Shown in pieces: positions 1 through 13,119 of a DNA stretch of 64,000 bases; the stretch's first letter is position 1, and every line of letters begins with the position of its first letter. The translations under genes were made by a program, and so were the position numbers. The notes beneath the pieces are model-generated. The model saw only the letters and a list, made by a program, of their open reading frames with translations. It ran no database searches and was not told where the DNA came from. Source of the stretch: Alentia gelatinosa (lineage: Eukaryota; Annelida; Polychaeta; Phyllodocida; Polynoidae); NCBI GenBank assembly GCA_950022655.1, contig OX465581.1:33451300-33515299 (forward strand), read 5' to 3'.

Positions 1-39
1 GAAAACCTGTCCCACACTTAACGTGGGAGAATTGTCCGA

Positions 40-240
40 CAGAAATTTAAGGTCTCAGGTATAGGCCTAGGTGGTGTAGGAATTGCTCCTTACCTCTCCA
101 AAAACGTCTGTTGTGTGTGTTACTGTTGGTTGTGAGCATATTAACTTAGACCATTGCTTCTTGAAAATATCAACTTGTGTTTTTTACATTGTGTTTCAGC
201 CTACCACCACCAAACAGGCTCCATGAAATCATATTATGGG
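40..240 (+). pseudogene. LINE endonuclease remnant
   Basis: Frame 1 from base 61 reads I-G-L-G-G-V-G-I then A-P-Y-L-S-K-N-V, which matches the G-G-V-x-I-Y-x-S-K core of LINE endonucleases. It is followed, in shifted frames, by a L-D-H-C-F-L-K-I stretch and a P-P-N segment at about 200-230 that resembles the conserved Y-R-P-P motif. Several stops and frameshifts interrupt it, so it is not functional. The assignment rests on motif order and on the RT directly downstream. Confidence 0.45.
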
Positions 241-274
241 TCTCTGGAAGGTTCTAAAAAGAAAATCCTTGTGA

Positions 275-1621
275 GTACATATACATGTTAATTACCCATC
301 CAATAAAGGAGGTGACCCTACCGACTGTGTAAATTTAAGGCCTATTTCAGTATTACCCTTGCAAGCCAAGATTATAGAGAAAATAATTAATAAGAGAGTA
401 ATAGAACATATGGAGAATTATCAGATATTGACTGTATCTCAAGGTGGTTTCAGGAAAGGTTTTTGTACTATTCAAACTGTTGCAGACTTCACAGACCAAA
501 TATTGAGAGCAACTAATGTAGGAAAAGTAACAGGGACTGTATTTATTGACCTAAAGAAGGCCTTTGACACTGTAGACCACTCGACTCTTTTATTAAAACT
601 AGGAAATTATGGGATTCGAAACAATAATTTGGCATTAATAACAAATTACCTACAAGATAGAGTGCAATCTACTAAAGTAAATGGCATGATATCTGACGCG
701 AGTCGAGTGGTCTGCGGTGTCCCACAAGGTTCAAACCTTGGGCCGACATTGTTTATTATTTTTATCAATGATATTATCTCATGCATACCGGATATTAATA
801 TCAGACTTTATGCAGACGATACTATCATATATACTGAAGGTATAACCAAAGAAGAAATATGTAATAAGCTGCAACCTGCTTTGAATAAATTTGAACTATG
901 GGCCGAGCAAAATAAACTCTCAATAAATGTGAAAAAAACGAAGTATATGACCTTTGGGTCCAAGCATAAATGCAGAGATATTGGACATGTGAGATTAACC
1001 TTGAAGGATATTGAGTTACAAAATGTAAGCAATTATAAGTATCTTGGTTATATATTGGATCAGAATCTGTCTTATAAAATGCATATCAAGGATGTACTCA
1101 AAAAGGTTAACTACCGGGCATATCAGTTAAGCAAAATGAGATGTTGTGTTGATAAAAGCACTGCTCTACGATTGTACAAGGCATATATTCTGCCTTACTT
1201 TGACTACGGGGAGATTCTTTATTTTAATGCACCTAAATATATTCTTGACCAGCTGCAAAAAGCACAAAATCATTGTCTTAGGATTATCCTACATGCTGAT
1301 TATTACACAAGTGTAAAGAACCTTCATATTCTATCAAAAATACCATTGTTATATGAAAGAAGAAAGGCACATCTAGGTAACTTCATGTATAAGAGAGCGC
1401 AAATCAATAGATATCTCGATGTAAGAAATAGAAATACTAGATTATTTAATGCACCAGTAATACGTATGTTTCAGCCAAACACCCAATCATATCAAAAAAG
1501 CGTGGAATACACTGGAGGAAATTACTGGAATTCGTTACCTGTTCATGTACGACAAACTCCAAATTATGATGAATTCAAAAGTCTCACAAAGAAAATCATG
1601 TTAGAGTCGATATACCACTAG
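275..1621 (+). pseudogene. LINE reverse transcriptase (5'-truncated ORF2)
   Basis: The open frame begins after a stop at 272-274. It contains N-K-G-G-D-P-T-D-C-V-N-L-R-P-I-S (RT block 0/1). Counting from the TTG at 359, it then has F-I-D-L-K-K-A-F-D-T-V-D-H (residues 62-74, first catalytic Asp), P-Q-G-S-N-L-G-P (122-129) and the catalytic Y-A-D-D (151-154), then thumb and C-terminal region to residue 420. The RT core is uninterrupted, but the protein lacks its endonuclease in frame, so the copy cannot be autonomous. There is no genuine start codon: the 359 TTG is only a convenient label. It ends in TAG at 1619-1621. Confidence 0.85.
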
Positions 1622-1951
1622 TACTTACAGAACAGAAATAATTGTCCCTAATACGGAGCTAAATATCACTCGGTTCCCCAAAATGAAAATGATATGGACA
1701 ATGCCGTAGTTTCTTTATTGAGATAATTGGTATTTAAAAGGGCACATTATGTATGATATGTACAGGAAAGTACACCTCTGTAAATTAAATTGTGTGTAAC
1801 AGAACGCCCGACGAAAACCAGCACAGGATAACCCCGCAGCTGAGAGGGCGCTCACTGTTGTCGATTATTGACGTTATTTTGAAATGATGGTGAAATGATG
1901 AAAATGTAAATGAAGAGATCAATAAAAGACCTGAAAAAAAAAAAAAAAAAT

Positions 1952-2336
1952 AGGAAGTCTCCATACTAAGCCTATGGAGCCTCCAGATTGCTACTGAGTA
2001 GAATACGGAAAGCCATATTCTTCTAGGAGAATACAGCTTTTTCGGTCACCTGGCGGGCATTAAAGGAACTATCTTGTATAAACAATGCGTGATGCTTGCG
2101 TCTAATTTTTAATTCAATTTGCAAGATTTTTTCTAATATTTAATTGAAAGGTGAATAACAAAAATAACATTACCATGATCTCGATCTGTGTTGCCATATT
2201 CTCCTTGTATAGTTGATGCAGAGAATACGTCCACGCAGATACAAATTATGGTAATATTGTGTATTTCCTAAATATGTTGTTTGGTTCCTCTGCATGTATT
2301 TCTAACTGGTTTGCTCAGCAGTATAGGGCCTAGTAC
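1952..2336. other. AT-rich spacer with one dispersed-repeat fragment
   Basis: No gene. Bases 2170-2228 (ACCATGATCTCGATCTG and onward) match 27342-27400 at roughly 80 percent by eye, so this is a fragment of a dispersed repeat that also occurs inside the decayed family-B element near 27.3 kb. Confidence 0.5.
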
Positions 2337-3274
2337 TTATATAGAACATCCTGACCATGCTGTACAAGCCACAAAACTCGATGATAATTTAAGGTTCATA
2401 CGGAACGAGGCGTTTACGCCGAGTTCCGTACGAACCGTAAATTATCATCGAGTTTTGTGGCTTGTACAAGCATGGTTGGATGTTATATATTTACTATATA
2501 CCCGAAATTAGGAAAGATCATTAATTCATTTTGGCCGAACAACTAATATTTTAGTCAACGTGTGTGGGAAGGTGTTCCGTATTTTCCCGTATGGAACACT
2601 GGTCCGTACAGCAATTTTTACCGTATGTGGCGAAACGGTGCGTATTTACAGTAAATACGGCATGGGTATATAGTAAAGCTCTTTATTCAGATAAGTATTA
2701 AATAGAGAACGTCCTGACCATGCCATACATGCTACAAAACGAGATGAACATTAACGGAGAATACGGAACGAGGCGTTTACGCCGAGTTCCGTATTCACCG
2801 TTAATGTTTATCAAGTTTTGTAGCTTGTACGAGCATGGTGGGGCGTTCTATATTTATCATATACCCGTAAATGTTGAAATTTAACCAGAACTTACTGTAA
2901 ATACAAGAATTACAACGAATTAGTAAATCCAACGATAGCGCAAAGTCGTCAGTACACTCTTTTACTATATACCCATGCCGTATATACTGTAAATACTCAC
3001 CGTTTTGGCATATGACGTAAAAGTACACTAAAATACGGACCACCTTGCTATACACGTTTATTAACATATCGGTTGTTAAAAATTAAATTAATGATTTTTT
3101 AAAAACTTTTGGGTATATAGTAAATATATAACGTCCAACCATGCTTGTACAAGTCACAGAACTCGATGATAATTTACGGTTTGTACGGAACTCGGCATAA
3201 ATCGTTCCGTACAAACCGTAAATTACCATCTTGTTCTGTGACTTGTACAGCATGGTCAGGACGTTCTATATAAA
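2337..3274. repeat. Composite ~940-bp palindrome of three hairpins
   Basis: Three long hairpins at about 2343-2491, 2705-2857 and 3127-3268 share the arm sequence CCTGACCATG...GTACAAG...ACAAAAC. The first two have the identical tip GAGGCGTTTACGCCGAG (2407-2423 and 2770-2786). The third is the reverse complement of the first almost base for base, including the outer flanks (TTACTATATACCC). Around the middle hairpin, 2630-2690 and 2955-3010 are also inverted copies (TTTACTATATACCCATGCCG). The whole interval therefore folds back on the middle hairpin. There is no coding capacity. It is best explained as inverted insertion or duplication of one hairpin-bearing transposon family (called D here). 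Confidence 0.85.
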
Positions 3275-3295
3275 TACGGGTATGAGAGTGTACTG

Positions 3296-3400
3296 TTCAA
3301 TGTGTTCAATTCACATAGCAACGTGTTTAATTCACATATCAACGTGTGTCAACGTGTTCAGTATACATAGCAACGTGCGTTGAACATGTTCAGTACACTG
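3296..3400. repeat. Short degenerate tandem repeat around AACGTGT
   Basis: The words CATAGCAACGTG, CATATCAACGTG and TCAACGTGTTCA recur several times at irregular spacing directly right of the big palindrome. Possibly decayed minisatellite. Confidence 0.4.
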
Positions 3401-6400
3401 CTATACGGAAGTGATGTTATTCATTTTATGATGCTCAAATTCAATTTTTCTGAATTGTGAGTAAAGGATTTTCATATCATAGACATGTTATCATTCACAA
3501 CTCTACAAAATTTGTAACATATTAAGTTCAGGATTTACTCTATCATAAGGCTGAATTGTACATTCATAAGTCTGAATTGTACATTCTGACCCATTTATGT
3601 TGATAATATATAGACATGGACTCATTTCATGTTTTTCTTCAATTCTAGCAAGTTAAAGTTGCTCACAGGATATTCTAGTTATTAAGTCTATGCTTCCAAA
3701 TTACTAAGTGGGTTATCAGATCATGTATTTTTGTTATAAATGTGTGCGGTTTCGTAGCCTGACAAGCACTATCCTTTTAAACTTGAATATCATGTAGCTA
3801 GGTCCCCATGATCAAATATGAGGGGGTAAAATTGGCAGCCAATCCCCAAATACTATACATGTACTCCGAAATGAAACACTATTGAATCAGATTGATGAAC
3901 TTTCGATTTTTACGTTGAATTCGACCAGATATACATATATATGCCATTAGTGATGGAGCTCTTACAGGTACCAAGACAACCAAGCTCGGAGTTCAAGTAC
4001 TCAGACCTGGCAAGGTACTGCACTAGAAAAGATTACCTTGGCTTGATGTTGTGCCCAATTATGAAGTGATTCTTTAGGTCACAATTTTTAATTGATACAG
4101 AAAGTGTGACCGGGGCGATAAATGGTGTATTTATATACTGGATGGAAACAAACAAGACTCTTATTAGAAATGGACTTATTATCTCAAGTAGACTGAACTT
4201 CAGATTCAATCACAGGTTTTCATGTACATTGTGTACATTGAATAGTAAAAAGAAAATAAATTGGCATGAGATGCCTGTAGACTCACCTTCTAAGCGTCGT
4301 TTGATGAAAGAGAAAGAAAATTGAAAATGAACGAATATGATAAATTGATCCATCGGGCGTGGCGTTGTTTATTGCTCAGCTTTCAGTACAACACAAAGCG
4401 AACGTCATATCAATGAGGAATCAGTCATCTACAAACAATAAAAAGTCCACACGATTAATATGTTGTTTATGCATTCTTTATCAATATAAACTGAGATCGG
4501 TAGATGTGCCCGTAAAGGGTGTGTTCCACCGTCTAGACAAAAATGTTGGGCACCAACCGCACAGCGTTTGCCAGCAGATCTGGTCTGTAGTAGATGGCGT
4601 TGGCTGGGGTTCTTCCACAACCTAGGGCATGCCCCCGGCATCATAACCGGCATGAAACCACCTGAAATATTTTCATATACTCTTCAGCCTGGCATCAGGT
4701 CTCCCAGCCGTCTAAAACTGATTTAATAGTTTTTGTACGCTAGGAGCCACGGCCAGCAGGCCGGTTTGGTGAGAGTACAGTTGACTCCTTCCCCACCTCC
4801 ACCTCAACGGAGGCGGTCAAAGACCAGAGGCAATACCCAGGAATCGCAATCCTGTGAGCGGAGGCACAAAATTCAGACAGTTTCAGTAGTTTAACAAGAA
4901 TTTTAGCACCAGAGTGTCCTACATACATTCATAACATCAACACTTTTTTTAAATCATTTTTTTATTGACCAAAGGTAGTACAGTATAGGTATTATACATG
5001 CAACACGGGTAAATCTTTGAGACAACATCAATAAAGGGGCCGTTGGCATCAGCTAGTATTTGGGTCAGCTGGTTTTAATTGCCTGGCCTGTCTTGGTTCT
5101 TGTATAACATGTGTCACTTAATTAAATCTTAGACTTGGACTTGTTCCCATATGTCAGGTAGGCATGACGTTGGTATGATTCCTGGAAGTACTATTTTGGG
5201 TTGTATATCAGACTGTACAAATTCGACGGCTTCAAAACACCTGTTTTATGCTTCTTGGTCGCATAGTCTTGTTTGTTTGGGTAGTTTAGTAGATATGTCT
5301 TGGTTTACATTACTTGTAAATGTTTACCAGGTTGGAATAACAGGATACCTGCCTGTAAGATCCACTCTTTTAGATCATATCATCTGGGAAATCTTGCATT
5401 CCCTTAGGGTTTCCATGATTTCTTTTTTGCCAATGTTTTGGAAAACACTGCCTTTTGTTGTTGCATTTTTCAGGAATATCTCCCTGCATTTCTGTGTTAC
5501 CTGACAATGTAGCATGAGAAGTTTAACACTCAGGGAGGGCTGCATGTCTGCAACAGAGGTGGTAATTTACCTCTTGGGAAGAGCCCATTTAGGCAGCAAG
5601 AGATCTCATACTATACTTCTACCAGGGATCTAACTTGTCTGCTACATTGTTTCCTAAACTGCCTTAACTCCTTTTCGTTCTCTTCATACAGTAAAGCTTT
5701 TACTATCTTAGTATTGCAGGATAAACTATTGGGGACGGTGCTGGCAGGGTACTTATTTCTATTAGGAATGGTCACACCACTGGAGCACTAGTTCGTCCAT
5801 AAAAACAGACAATCGGCTGTAGAAACCATATTTTCCTGAGCGTTACAGCATTCTCATAGACCTAACGGTGGGAGACATACATTATATAGTTGTACGGCCA
5901 ACACGTGGTGTTACTTCTCTTCATCTTATAATCTCAAAACAAAGCGAGGGATATCTGGCTCGGAATTGTGGTCCAGCTATGTAAATCACCTATAGCCATT
6001 ACCTCTATACCGACTGACTTTCTTTACTCGTCATGAACACGTGTATAACAGCCAAGTGCACATGTCCCCATTGGGCACATCCTATCCTAACTTCAAACAT
6101 GGCCGACGGGAAACACGTGGGGTATCCTGGTCATCCATCCCCGCCAGCTCAACGTCGCCACCCGCCATTGCAGGTCCGATAAATAGGCCGCTGCTCACGT
6201 ACCATCCCTGTCCAGGCTCGACTAGTGTCTTTCTCCAGGGGTGTATGTGTGATGAGTTAAGGTATAGCACACGTACAAAATGCCGGCACACAACCCTTAT
6301 GTCAAACAGGCCACCACCACGAGCCGGCCAGCCAGGCGATGGGGGTGTAAGCAGCTCGTTCGGGGTTATTCTGGGCGAGGCAGGATAGCGGGGGAGCTGT

Positions 6401-7574
6401 CAGCCCAGGGGTATTTACTATGGCGGGTGTTACAGATCACACCCAACTCGAAAACCACCTAGTTGCAGGGAAGATAATCATACGCATGTGGTCGTGATGG
6501 AGAGAGTGTGCAACGTACAAACAGAAGGAACATTTAAAAAAGAGAGCATCTATCTTTAACCCCGAACAGGAAGTTTTCTATCCACAAACCAGTTTGGCCA
6601 GAGTATGATACAGGGGATATTATCATTATCTACAGCAATCTTTTTTATTCATGTAAGAAAAGACGCAAACTGTCGTCCAATGACGTTCTTTCCAGCATGG
6701 CCAAAAAGAGAGACAACTGCATTGACAAGACAATCATTCATGCAACACTTATACAAGAAAACATGGGGGAAAAACCATATAAATATAATATAATCAAATG
6801 TTATTACTAGCAACAATACTGTTTTTCGTTATAGTGTATATCTTACGTGATTATCTGATGACAACCCACGCAAACCAAGCAATGCTCAACATATGTATTA
6901 ACGATGACAAATGGTACATAAATCACAGAAAACGAGTATTTTTCTAATCGAAATGTGTTTATCTGGAAAATATGAATTCACCTTACTCAATCATATTGAT
7001 GTTCAGTAAATGAGTAATAAATAAATTCTCATGTCACCGGGATTACTATAGACTTAAGCGTGCCATCACCTGAACACATACACTTATTACAGCTTACATC
7101 GGATGGGCATTATTCCAATCATAACACGCGTATGCGGCAACGCCTTTTTTTTTACTCAGAAGAGTAGGTTGCATCCCCACACTATAGGGTCCCCATATCT
7201 TTCTTCCACTCTATAAAGATACCTCAGAGAAGTACCGCTCCTATCGCAGTATATATAACGCTCCTCCTGTCATAATTGCCTGACAGAAAACACCGCCGTC
7301 CGTACATTTCCCTAACCAGAAATAACCTACTACCTACTCAAATCAATTGTTTAAAACGAAACCATAAACATGTGCATTGGAAAACTGAATACATTTACAT
7401 CACTGATGCTTGTAATAGCATAGGTATCAATGACTCTCTTCATTAATCAGGTAAAAAAAAATCCTTTCCTCAGGGCATGTGTGACCCTCCTTTTTCCTGT
7501 GGTGGTATGTAGAGTGGGTGTGGGGTCGGCCCAGGCGGTAGGTAGGAGAGAACATTTTCCTGTTTAGATGAGTA
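3401..7574. other. Gene-poor stretch, nothing recognised
   Basis: Only short, compositionally ordinary frames. The region 6080-6460 is GC-richer and carries overlapping frames on both strands, none with a recognisable domain. No tRNA, no clear TIR pair and no poly(A)-tailed element was seen. Confidence 0.5.
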
Positions 7575-7999
7575 CAGTAGAACCCCGCCAAATGGACACC
7601 CCGCGAAAGCGGACACTTTTGCTCGGGACAAAAATTTTCCCCACTCTTACATGTTAAATTTAACCCCGCGTAAGCCGGCATTCTGCATATATATGTAGAC
7701 ATGATATGGTACAAAAAAGGCCTAAAACCCCGTGCAAGCGGCCACTTCCGACGGATACCTTATAAAGATAGATTAATCTGTGTTATTATGAGTGTGTGTA
7801 TTCATGGAAATACATTTGTAATTCAAAGTTTAATAACTTTGGATATAACTATGATATTGGCAAATGGATTTAAGATGTATCATCGCCTCTGTCTGCCCTA
7901 CATATCGATGTATAACATATATAACACTGGAGGAAACTTGAAAACCCTGCGTAATCGGTCACTTTGGTCCTGAACGGAGGATGAGGTGGGCTTTTACTG
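7575..7999. mobile_element. Pogo/Tigger-like MITE, copy 1
   Basis: Starts CAGTAGAACCCCGCC and ends with GGGCTTTTACTG, flanked on both sides by TA (7573-7574, 8000-8001), the target duplication of Tc1/mariner-pogo elements. Motifs of the form CCCCGCG(A/T)AAGCGGACAC recur inside both ends. It is homologous along its length with 41425-41883, including a shared core around TTTAATAACTTTGGA. No transposase, so it is non-autonomous. Confidence 0.8.
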
Positions 8000-8001
8000 T
8001 A

Positions 8002-10672
8002 CATTTATTTCGAAACTGTTGTATGATAGATATCATTGATATCTATACAGACATCTCCATTAACCAACATGTGCGCAGAGCCATGCATCCAGTACATAAA
8101 CACAGGATGACACAACATAAATGTAGGTTATCTGTTTACACACCAGAGGGGGACACAGTAGAAACTGTTTCCTCACCACCAATAATCAGGGCACCTATAA
8201 CAACACACTCCTGAGGGACCAAACCCCCCTGAGATAATATTCCTCATTGGCAGAGGAGCTTTCCCACCGCTCTTCGTCCAAGTAAATGAATATTTCTCCT
8301 TTCTGTCACAACATTGCCCTATACGTTAGTATCACTTACTAGTTTAATTTGGATTGAAACGGAATAAATCGAAAATCGCAGGATAAAATTCAAATTTAGT
8401 GTGAACTTTATTTCAAGTCATATTACAACCCCTACATCTAGAACTGTCAAGTATTGTGTAAGTATAAGCAGGCCTTATTGGTAACCAGTTTCCGGTTGGA
8501 AATGTCGATGCGCATTCGGATGAAAGAATAGTGTCGCTCATATAAGTAGGTGTTTTAGCCGACAGCCAGGTATGCGTAATTGATAGGTCGGGCAGTCACC
8601 CTACCGTATGGTTGGTCCAAACTCGAAGCCAAACTTATATCTTATGTCTCTTTTTCCGTTGTGTGCGGAAGTGTACTTTGACAAGTCAGAAATTGCCTAA
8701 ACGCCATACACCATTTAGAATGGATATGAATGGGATCAAAAACTATCAATATCTATCAGAATTGAATAAAGAGCCCTGAATGCTCCTAATGCAATATCAG
8801 TTAATCCAGCTATCCATTTTCTCCAAATGTTTACTTCTTGGTACACACACAATATCCTAACAGATATATCACTAAGGCAGTACTGAGGGTAGGTAGATAT
8901 GTAAAACGGGATAGCATTAGAAAACCCAAAGATTACATCGACAAGGGCCTTTATAATTACATTGCTGCTTGCGAATACGATCTATGTTCTACCCCAGCTG
9001 TGGTTAGAATTAAAAGAAAACATATCGGGAATGAAATATGTCCAGTCAGTGTATGTTCGGGTACGGCCGGCTCGTAGATATTAGCGAATATCTGAATACT
9101 TGCCTGATTGTCATAAAATCAGATAGGACCAATAAGAGACGATCGCATAAATGAAAATGGTTCACTCTGGCGGACTCATAACGGTCACCTGTCAAGAACA
9201 AATCATTCTGGGACTGTCAAGTTGTCTGGCCTTCTTCCGGGTAGGCGGTACATTTGCACTGATCCCTGGCGGTCAGAAATAGCTACGCAACGTGAACTAA
9301 TATTTCGGTCAGCTTGGCGACTATTTTCACTGCGGCCCTGGAGTACATGCCTGGTCTGTACAGGTATCCACACCATCCACCTGAGGTCCGTACCTATCTG
9401 CGCCAACATGTCGCCACACCCACCCCTCACAAATCACTCCGACCACGTGTCCGCGCCCCCTGGTCAAGTCTATTCCTACAGCAACACTTTTTTTAATTGT
9501 ACCACTCTAGAAAGGGAAGTTTTTTTGGTGTTTTTTTTTCTTAATGGGATGGGGATGTGGAATGCATGAGGCCATGGCACTCTTCCCCAAAATTAGATAA
9601 AAACGAGAGGGATGGTTATAATACGGTCTTATACCCACTCAAAATCTACCGATGACTCATATAGCCTAAAAGCAATATTACCAGCATAAACACTCTTACC
9701 AAGTCACCTGGACATTAACGTTCAAAAGCACATGTGCATCAATAAGTAGGAGCCCTCCTGTCAGCAATACTTCCTATCTTTATACCTCTATGGGTATCAG
9801 TGAGGTTTAATGTTATTTTCCTGGGGGGTGTTCAAACATTACGTAACCCGTTAGGAGGGAGTGTGGGGGTATAGTCTATAGAGAAGTGCAAGAAATGTGA
9901 CATGGGGAGGTGAGGCAAGAGTTATGTGCACTATGTGCTGGTCCGAGATTATGTTATGATTCTAAAACAAAGGTAGTTTAATTGTGATATCGTTATAAGT
10001 CTAAACAGATGTGAGTTAAAACCGCTAAGTATACAAAGCAAGATGGCGATAGCCAGAAGCAAGATTCAGAATGGATCCTCTGTATAAGGAAGTGAATGTC
10101 CACGTGACCTGCTTATATAAGCAGCAGAGGAGTATACCTCAGCTGCCGCTCCAGAGAGCAGCAGTTGAGTATGAGGATAAGAGAACTGAGCAAAGCCGCT
10201 CCTCGCTGGAGGATGAGTTTGATTCTAGGCACCGGAGGCTTCACTCTGCATGGAGTGGAGTCAACTATAGTAAACAATCATCACATGAAGCCATCGTCTC
10301 TATGAGTAACTTACAGACAGACGTGTAAGGAACTAACTCTCAATGGAGAGAACACAGAGAGGATAATTTGGGCTCATAGGAACAGAACACCTACTGATCT
10401 AACATCAAGAGATGGGTTTCCCTGTTCACCATTACACGGCAGGCATTGCCTGCCTAAACGACCCTGCTACAGCAGGCACCTTTTTGGGGAAATAGCAATG
10501 TCATGTGATGTGTCATGTGATTTAGATAATTTACCTTGGTGACTGAACTTATTTTATTATACCAAATCAAAGGTCAATATGGCTCTTATACATTGTCAAA
10601 ATTTCTTTTAAATCAAACAATTATCTTTTTATCTATTGAATTTTGTATATAAGTGTCACTGATGCCTCAAAG
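8002..10672. other. Gene-poor stretch, nothing recognised
   Basis: No supported gene. The frame at 10071-10328 (85 codons) shows no domain and lies in repeat-like sequence, so it was not called. Low-complexity T runs occur at 9487-9540. Confidence 0.5.
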
Positions 10673-10674
10673 AT

Positions 10675-10767
10675 GGCTGGAGGCATCTTTCTGCCGTAGC
10701 CAGGGGAATGCCTGGAGGCATCTTCCTGTCATAGCCAGGGGAATGCCTGGAGGCATCTTCCTGCTGT
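10675..10767. repeat. Minisatellite, ~35-bp unit, 2.6 copies
   Basis: The unit (CTGGAGGCATCTTCCTG plus TAGCCAGGGGAATGC) is repeated at 10675-10710, 10711-10745 and partially at 10746-10767, with few differences. Confidence 0.8.
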
Positions 10768-12582
10768 TAAAGGGTTAAGAATGAACGATAGTTCAGGCAC
10801 AATTTGATATGCTTGGAGTTATGGAATGACATTGGTCAGTGACTAGATTTGGGTCTGTACCTTTACTATGAGTTTACATGTATTACTGTGTGACATTAAG
10901 TAAGCACTATGACAGTGTGGCTACATTGCAGAATGTTTACGGATTGCTTCTCAGGATATTAGAGTTACTCCATTGTTCATCCTTATTGCTAGGGTCAGAG
11001 GGATGTGAGGTCACTGTGTCGCTGTGACCATGCCAAGAGAGTTAAGTCTACCCTACAATAGAGCTATTCAAGATTATAAGTAACCAGACTCTCAAGATAA
11101 ACGACTAGCTTCCCATAATACCGGTAGTTATTCGGCCTTAATAAGATCCATACCAACGATGCATATGTCACATTCAAAAAACGTGTTTCACATATTGCAT
11201 AGAAATGCATTACAGCATCGAAGAGTTGTACTGAAACAATGCATTTGTTCATTCTGCCTTTCAGAGCTCTGCCACAGATTCTGATTTGAATATTTGTGTA
11301 TCCTGGTGTACCTTGGTCTGAGATGAAGTGCCATTAATATTGTCTGAGACGGCGTTCTAGAATCCAATCACTTGATGGTACTTGAACAAGAAGTATATCA
11401 TCTCCATGAGGAGGGTAAGTTGATGATTGTGTGTCAACTCTTTCTGACGGGACTCTTTACACCGCTCCTCATAGAGTGCCAAAAATAGGGAAGCCTGTGT
11501 TCAAAGAATCAACACGTTGGTTCCCCAAACCAAAAAAAGACCAAAGGTGGACCATACCTACATATCACTCATTATATAAATGATGTAATTTGAACCATCA
11601 TAATGTCGAACACCTTGTTGAACATATCTGAATGCTTGAAGCGCAACCCTGATTGTTTGTTCGGGTAGTTTAACGTCCAATTTATTCAATTAGACTTGCA
11701 ACATGCAGGATGTGCTCACTGCGCATGTGCGAAAAAATCTTAATTACCTCTCCTTTCTCCTCATCGCAGTCTCTGCTATTCGGTAAGCGTGTGTGAATTA
11801 TTGTAATTGGACTACAAGGATTTTGTTTAGATTTCGTCCGGCCAGAGACCCCAGGACTGAGGATGAATGTATGAGTGTGGGTAAAATATATACTTATATT
11901 TAGTAGGCATTGTTATGTATTTGTGTGCTATCAAATTTGGATGTGTAGGATTTTAGAATTGTACCAAGTGTAGTATATATGTAGCATTTTACAATGAATA
12001 TATGTAGAGCATCAGAACTATCGCTAGATATGCATCAATTGCCAGATAGCCACAGCCACCAGATGACGGATAGGCCAGCAGTGGGTGAAGAACAAATAAC
12101 AGTGAAATGAAAAGAAAAGAAAAGGGGGTACTATGGTGAAATAGGGGGGGGGGGGGGAAGGACTGAGAGAGAGGAACAGGCTAGAGAGAGACTGGAAAAC
12201 TAAGAGCTGCAAGAGATTCCTGTAGCAACATATTGGCAGGACAAGAACTGGTTCCGTAATGCTGTCAATACAGCAAGACTATGGTTACGGTACTGCAATA
12301 GGCTCTCCTTTGAAGTATTGAATCAAGCTGTCTTTTAAGTATCATCCTCATTTCATCCTAAGAAACACCACGTGCCCACCTGATTGCTGTTTTGTATTTG
12401 TAACGCTTATGCGTGGTTGATTGCATTTGTTCAAATCGTGTTTTCGGGCCATTGGTTCATCTGCTCCTTGTGTAATCATTTTGTCGTTTGTTGATGTCTT
12501 TAAATCAGTCTGGCTTCAGCCAAGGCTCGGACCACCTCCGGGAATATCGTAAAACTGGATTAAAACAAATCAGGTTTTGACT
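10768..12582. other. Gene-poor stretch
   Basis: No gene recognised. There is a 14-base G run at 12144-12157 next to purine-rich low-complexity sequence (12100-12190). The phrase GTTTAACGTCCAATTT near 11668 resembles a recurrent repeat phrase near 43012 but is too short to call. Confidence 0.45.
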
Positions 12583-12744
12583 TTATCCTACCCCTCTCTT
12601 CAATATTTTAATATCAAAATCATGAATGAAAATCATCAAAATTCCGTATGCCCCTAGTAGCATACAAACGTCCGTATGCCAGTCAGCGTGGCATACCGAA
12701 TGTCAATGTTAAGCCTATGGGATTTTATATTAGGGGTAGGATAA
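12583..12744. mobile_element. Family-A TIR module (hairpin-less)
   Basis: Inverted ends TTATCCTACCCC and GGGGTAGGATAA. The inner end sequence GTTAAGCCTATGGGATTTT matches the ends of the elements at 48474, 63317 and, more distantly, 27581. Unlike those, no hairpin follows either end. Confidence 0.7.
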
Positions 12745-13119
12745 AGGCTCCTACACTCAACCTGCCTCCCAGATACCACCCGGAACGCCGGAGTGGTTGC
12801 CGGAGTGCAAGGTGTAGGCTATCTAACCATTATAGCTGGAGTTGTGGTTAATAAAGGTCTTCAGTTATACAGTAAACTGGTGTCCTCGTTGTGTACTACA
12901 ATATGTATGAATTACGGAAAAACATAGAAGTACACGTATAGTAATGAAAACGGGAAAAACATGACATTCACCTTAAAAACGGGATGGCAATGAGAAAGCA
13001 ACCACTATGTTTTCTTCAGAACGGTTTCCAAGCAATGACAAGTGTTGCTATGAGATAATGTCACAGCCATATTCCACGGTGGAAGCGAAAGTTACGATTC
13101 ACATCTACCGTTCTGTGAC

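Larger units (their letters stand above)
1..1951 (+). mobile_element. Decayed non-LTR retrotransposon (LINE), 5' part beyond the window
   Basis: A LINE copy read left to right. Remnants of an apurinic-type endonuclease lie at about 40-240, a reverse transcriptase at 275-1621, a short 3' UTR follows, then AATAAA at 1921-1926 and a poly(A) run at 1934-1950 that marks the 3' end. Endonuclease and RT lie far closer than in a full element, so an internal deletion of the EN-RT linker is inferred. The RT C-terminus (W-N-S-L-P motif) is typical of the CR1/L2/Jockey group; I cannot assign a clade without an alignment. No target-site duplication was recognised because the 5' end is outside the window. 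Confidence 0.85.

Noticed and set aside
5151..5504. 117-codon hydrophobic frame
   Set aside because: Composition follows AT-rich DNA; no motif, no splice context.
6041..6462. Overlapping frames on both strands
   Set aside because: GC-rich patch gives open frames in several phases; none has a domain.
10071..10328. 85-codon frame starting M-D-P-L-Y-K
   Set aside because: No domain, no splice context, surrounded by repeat-like sequence.
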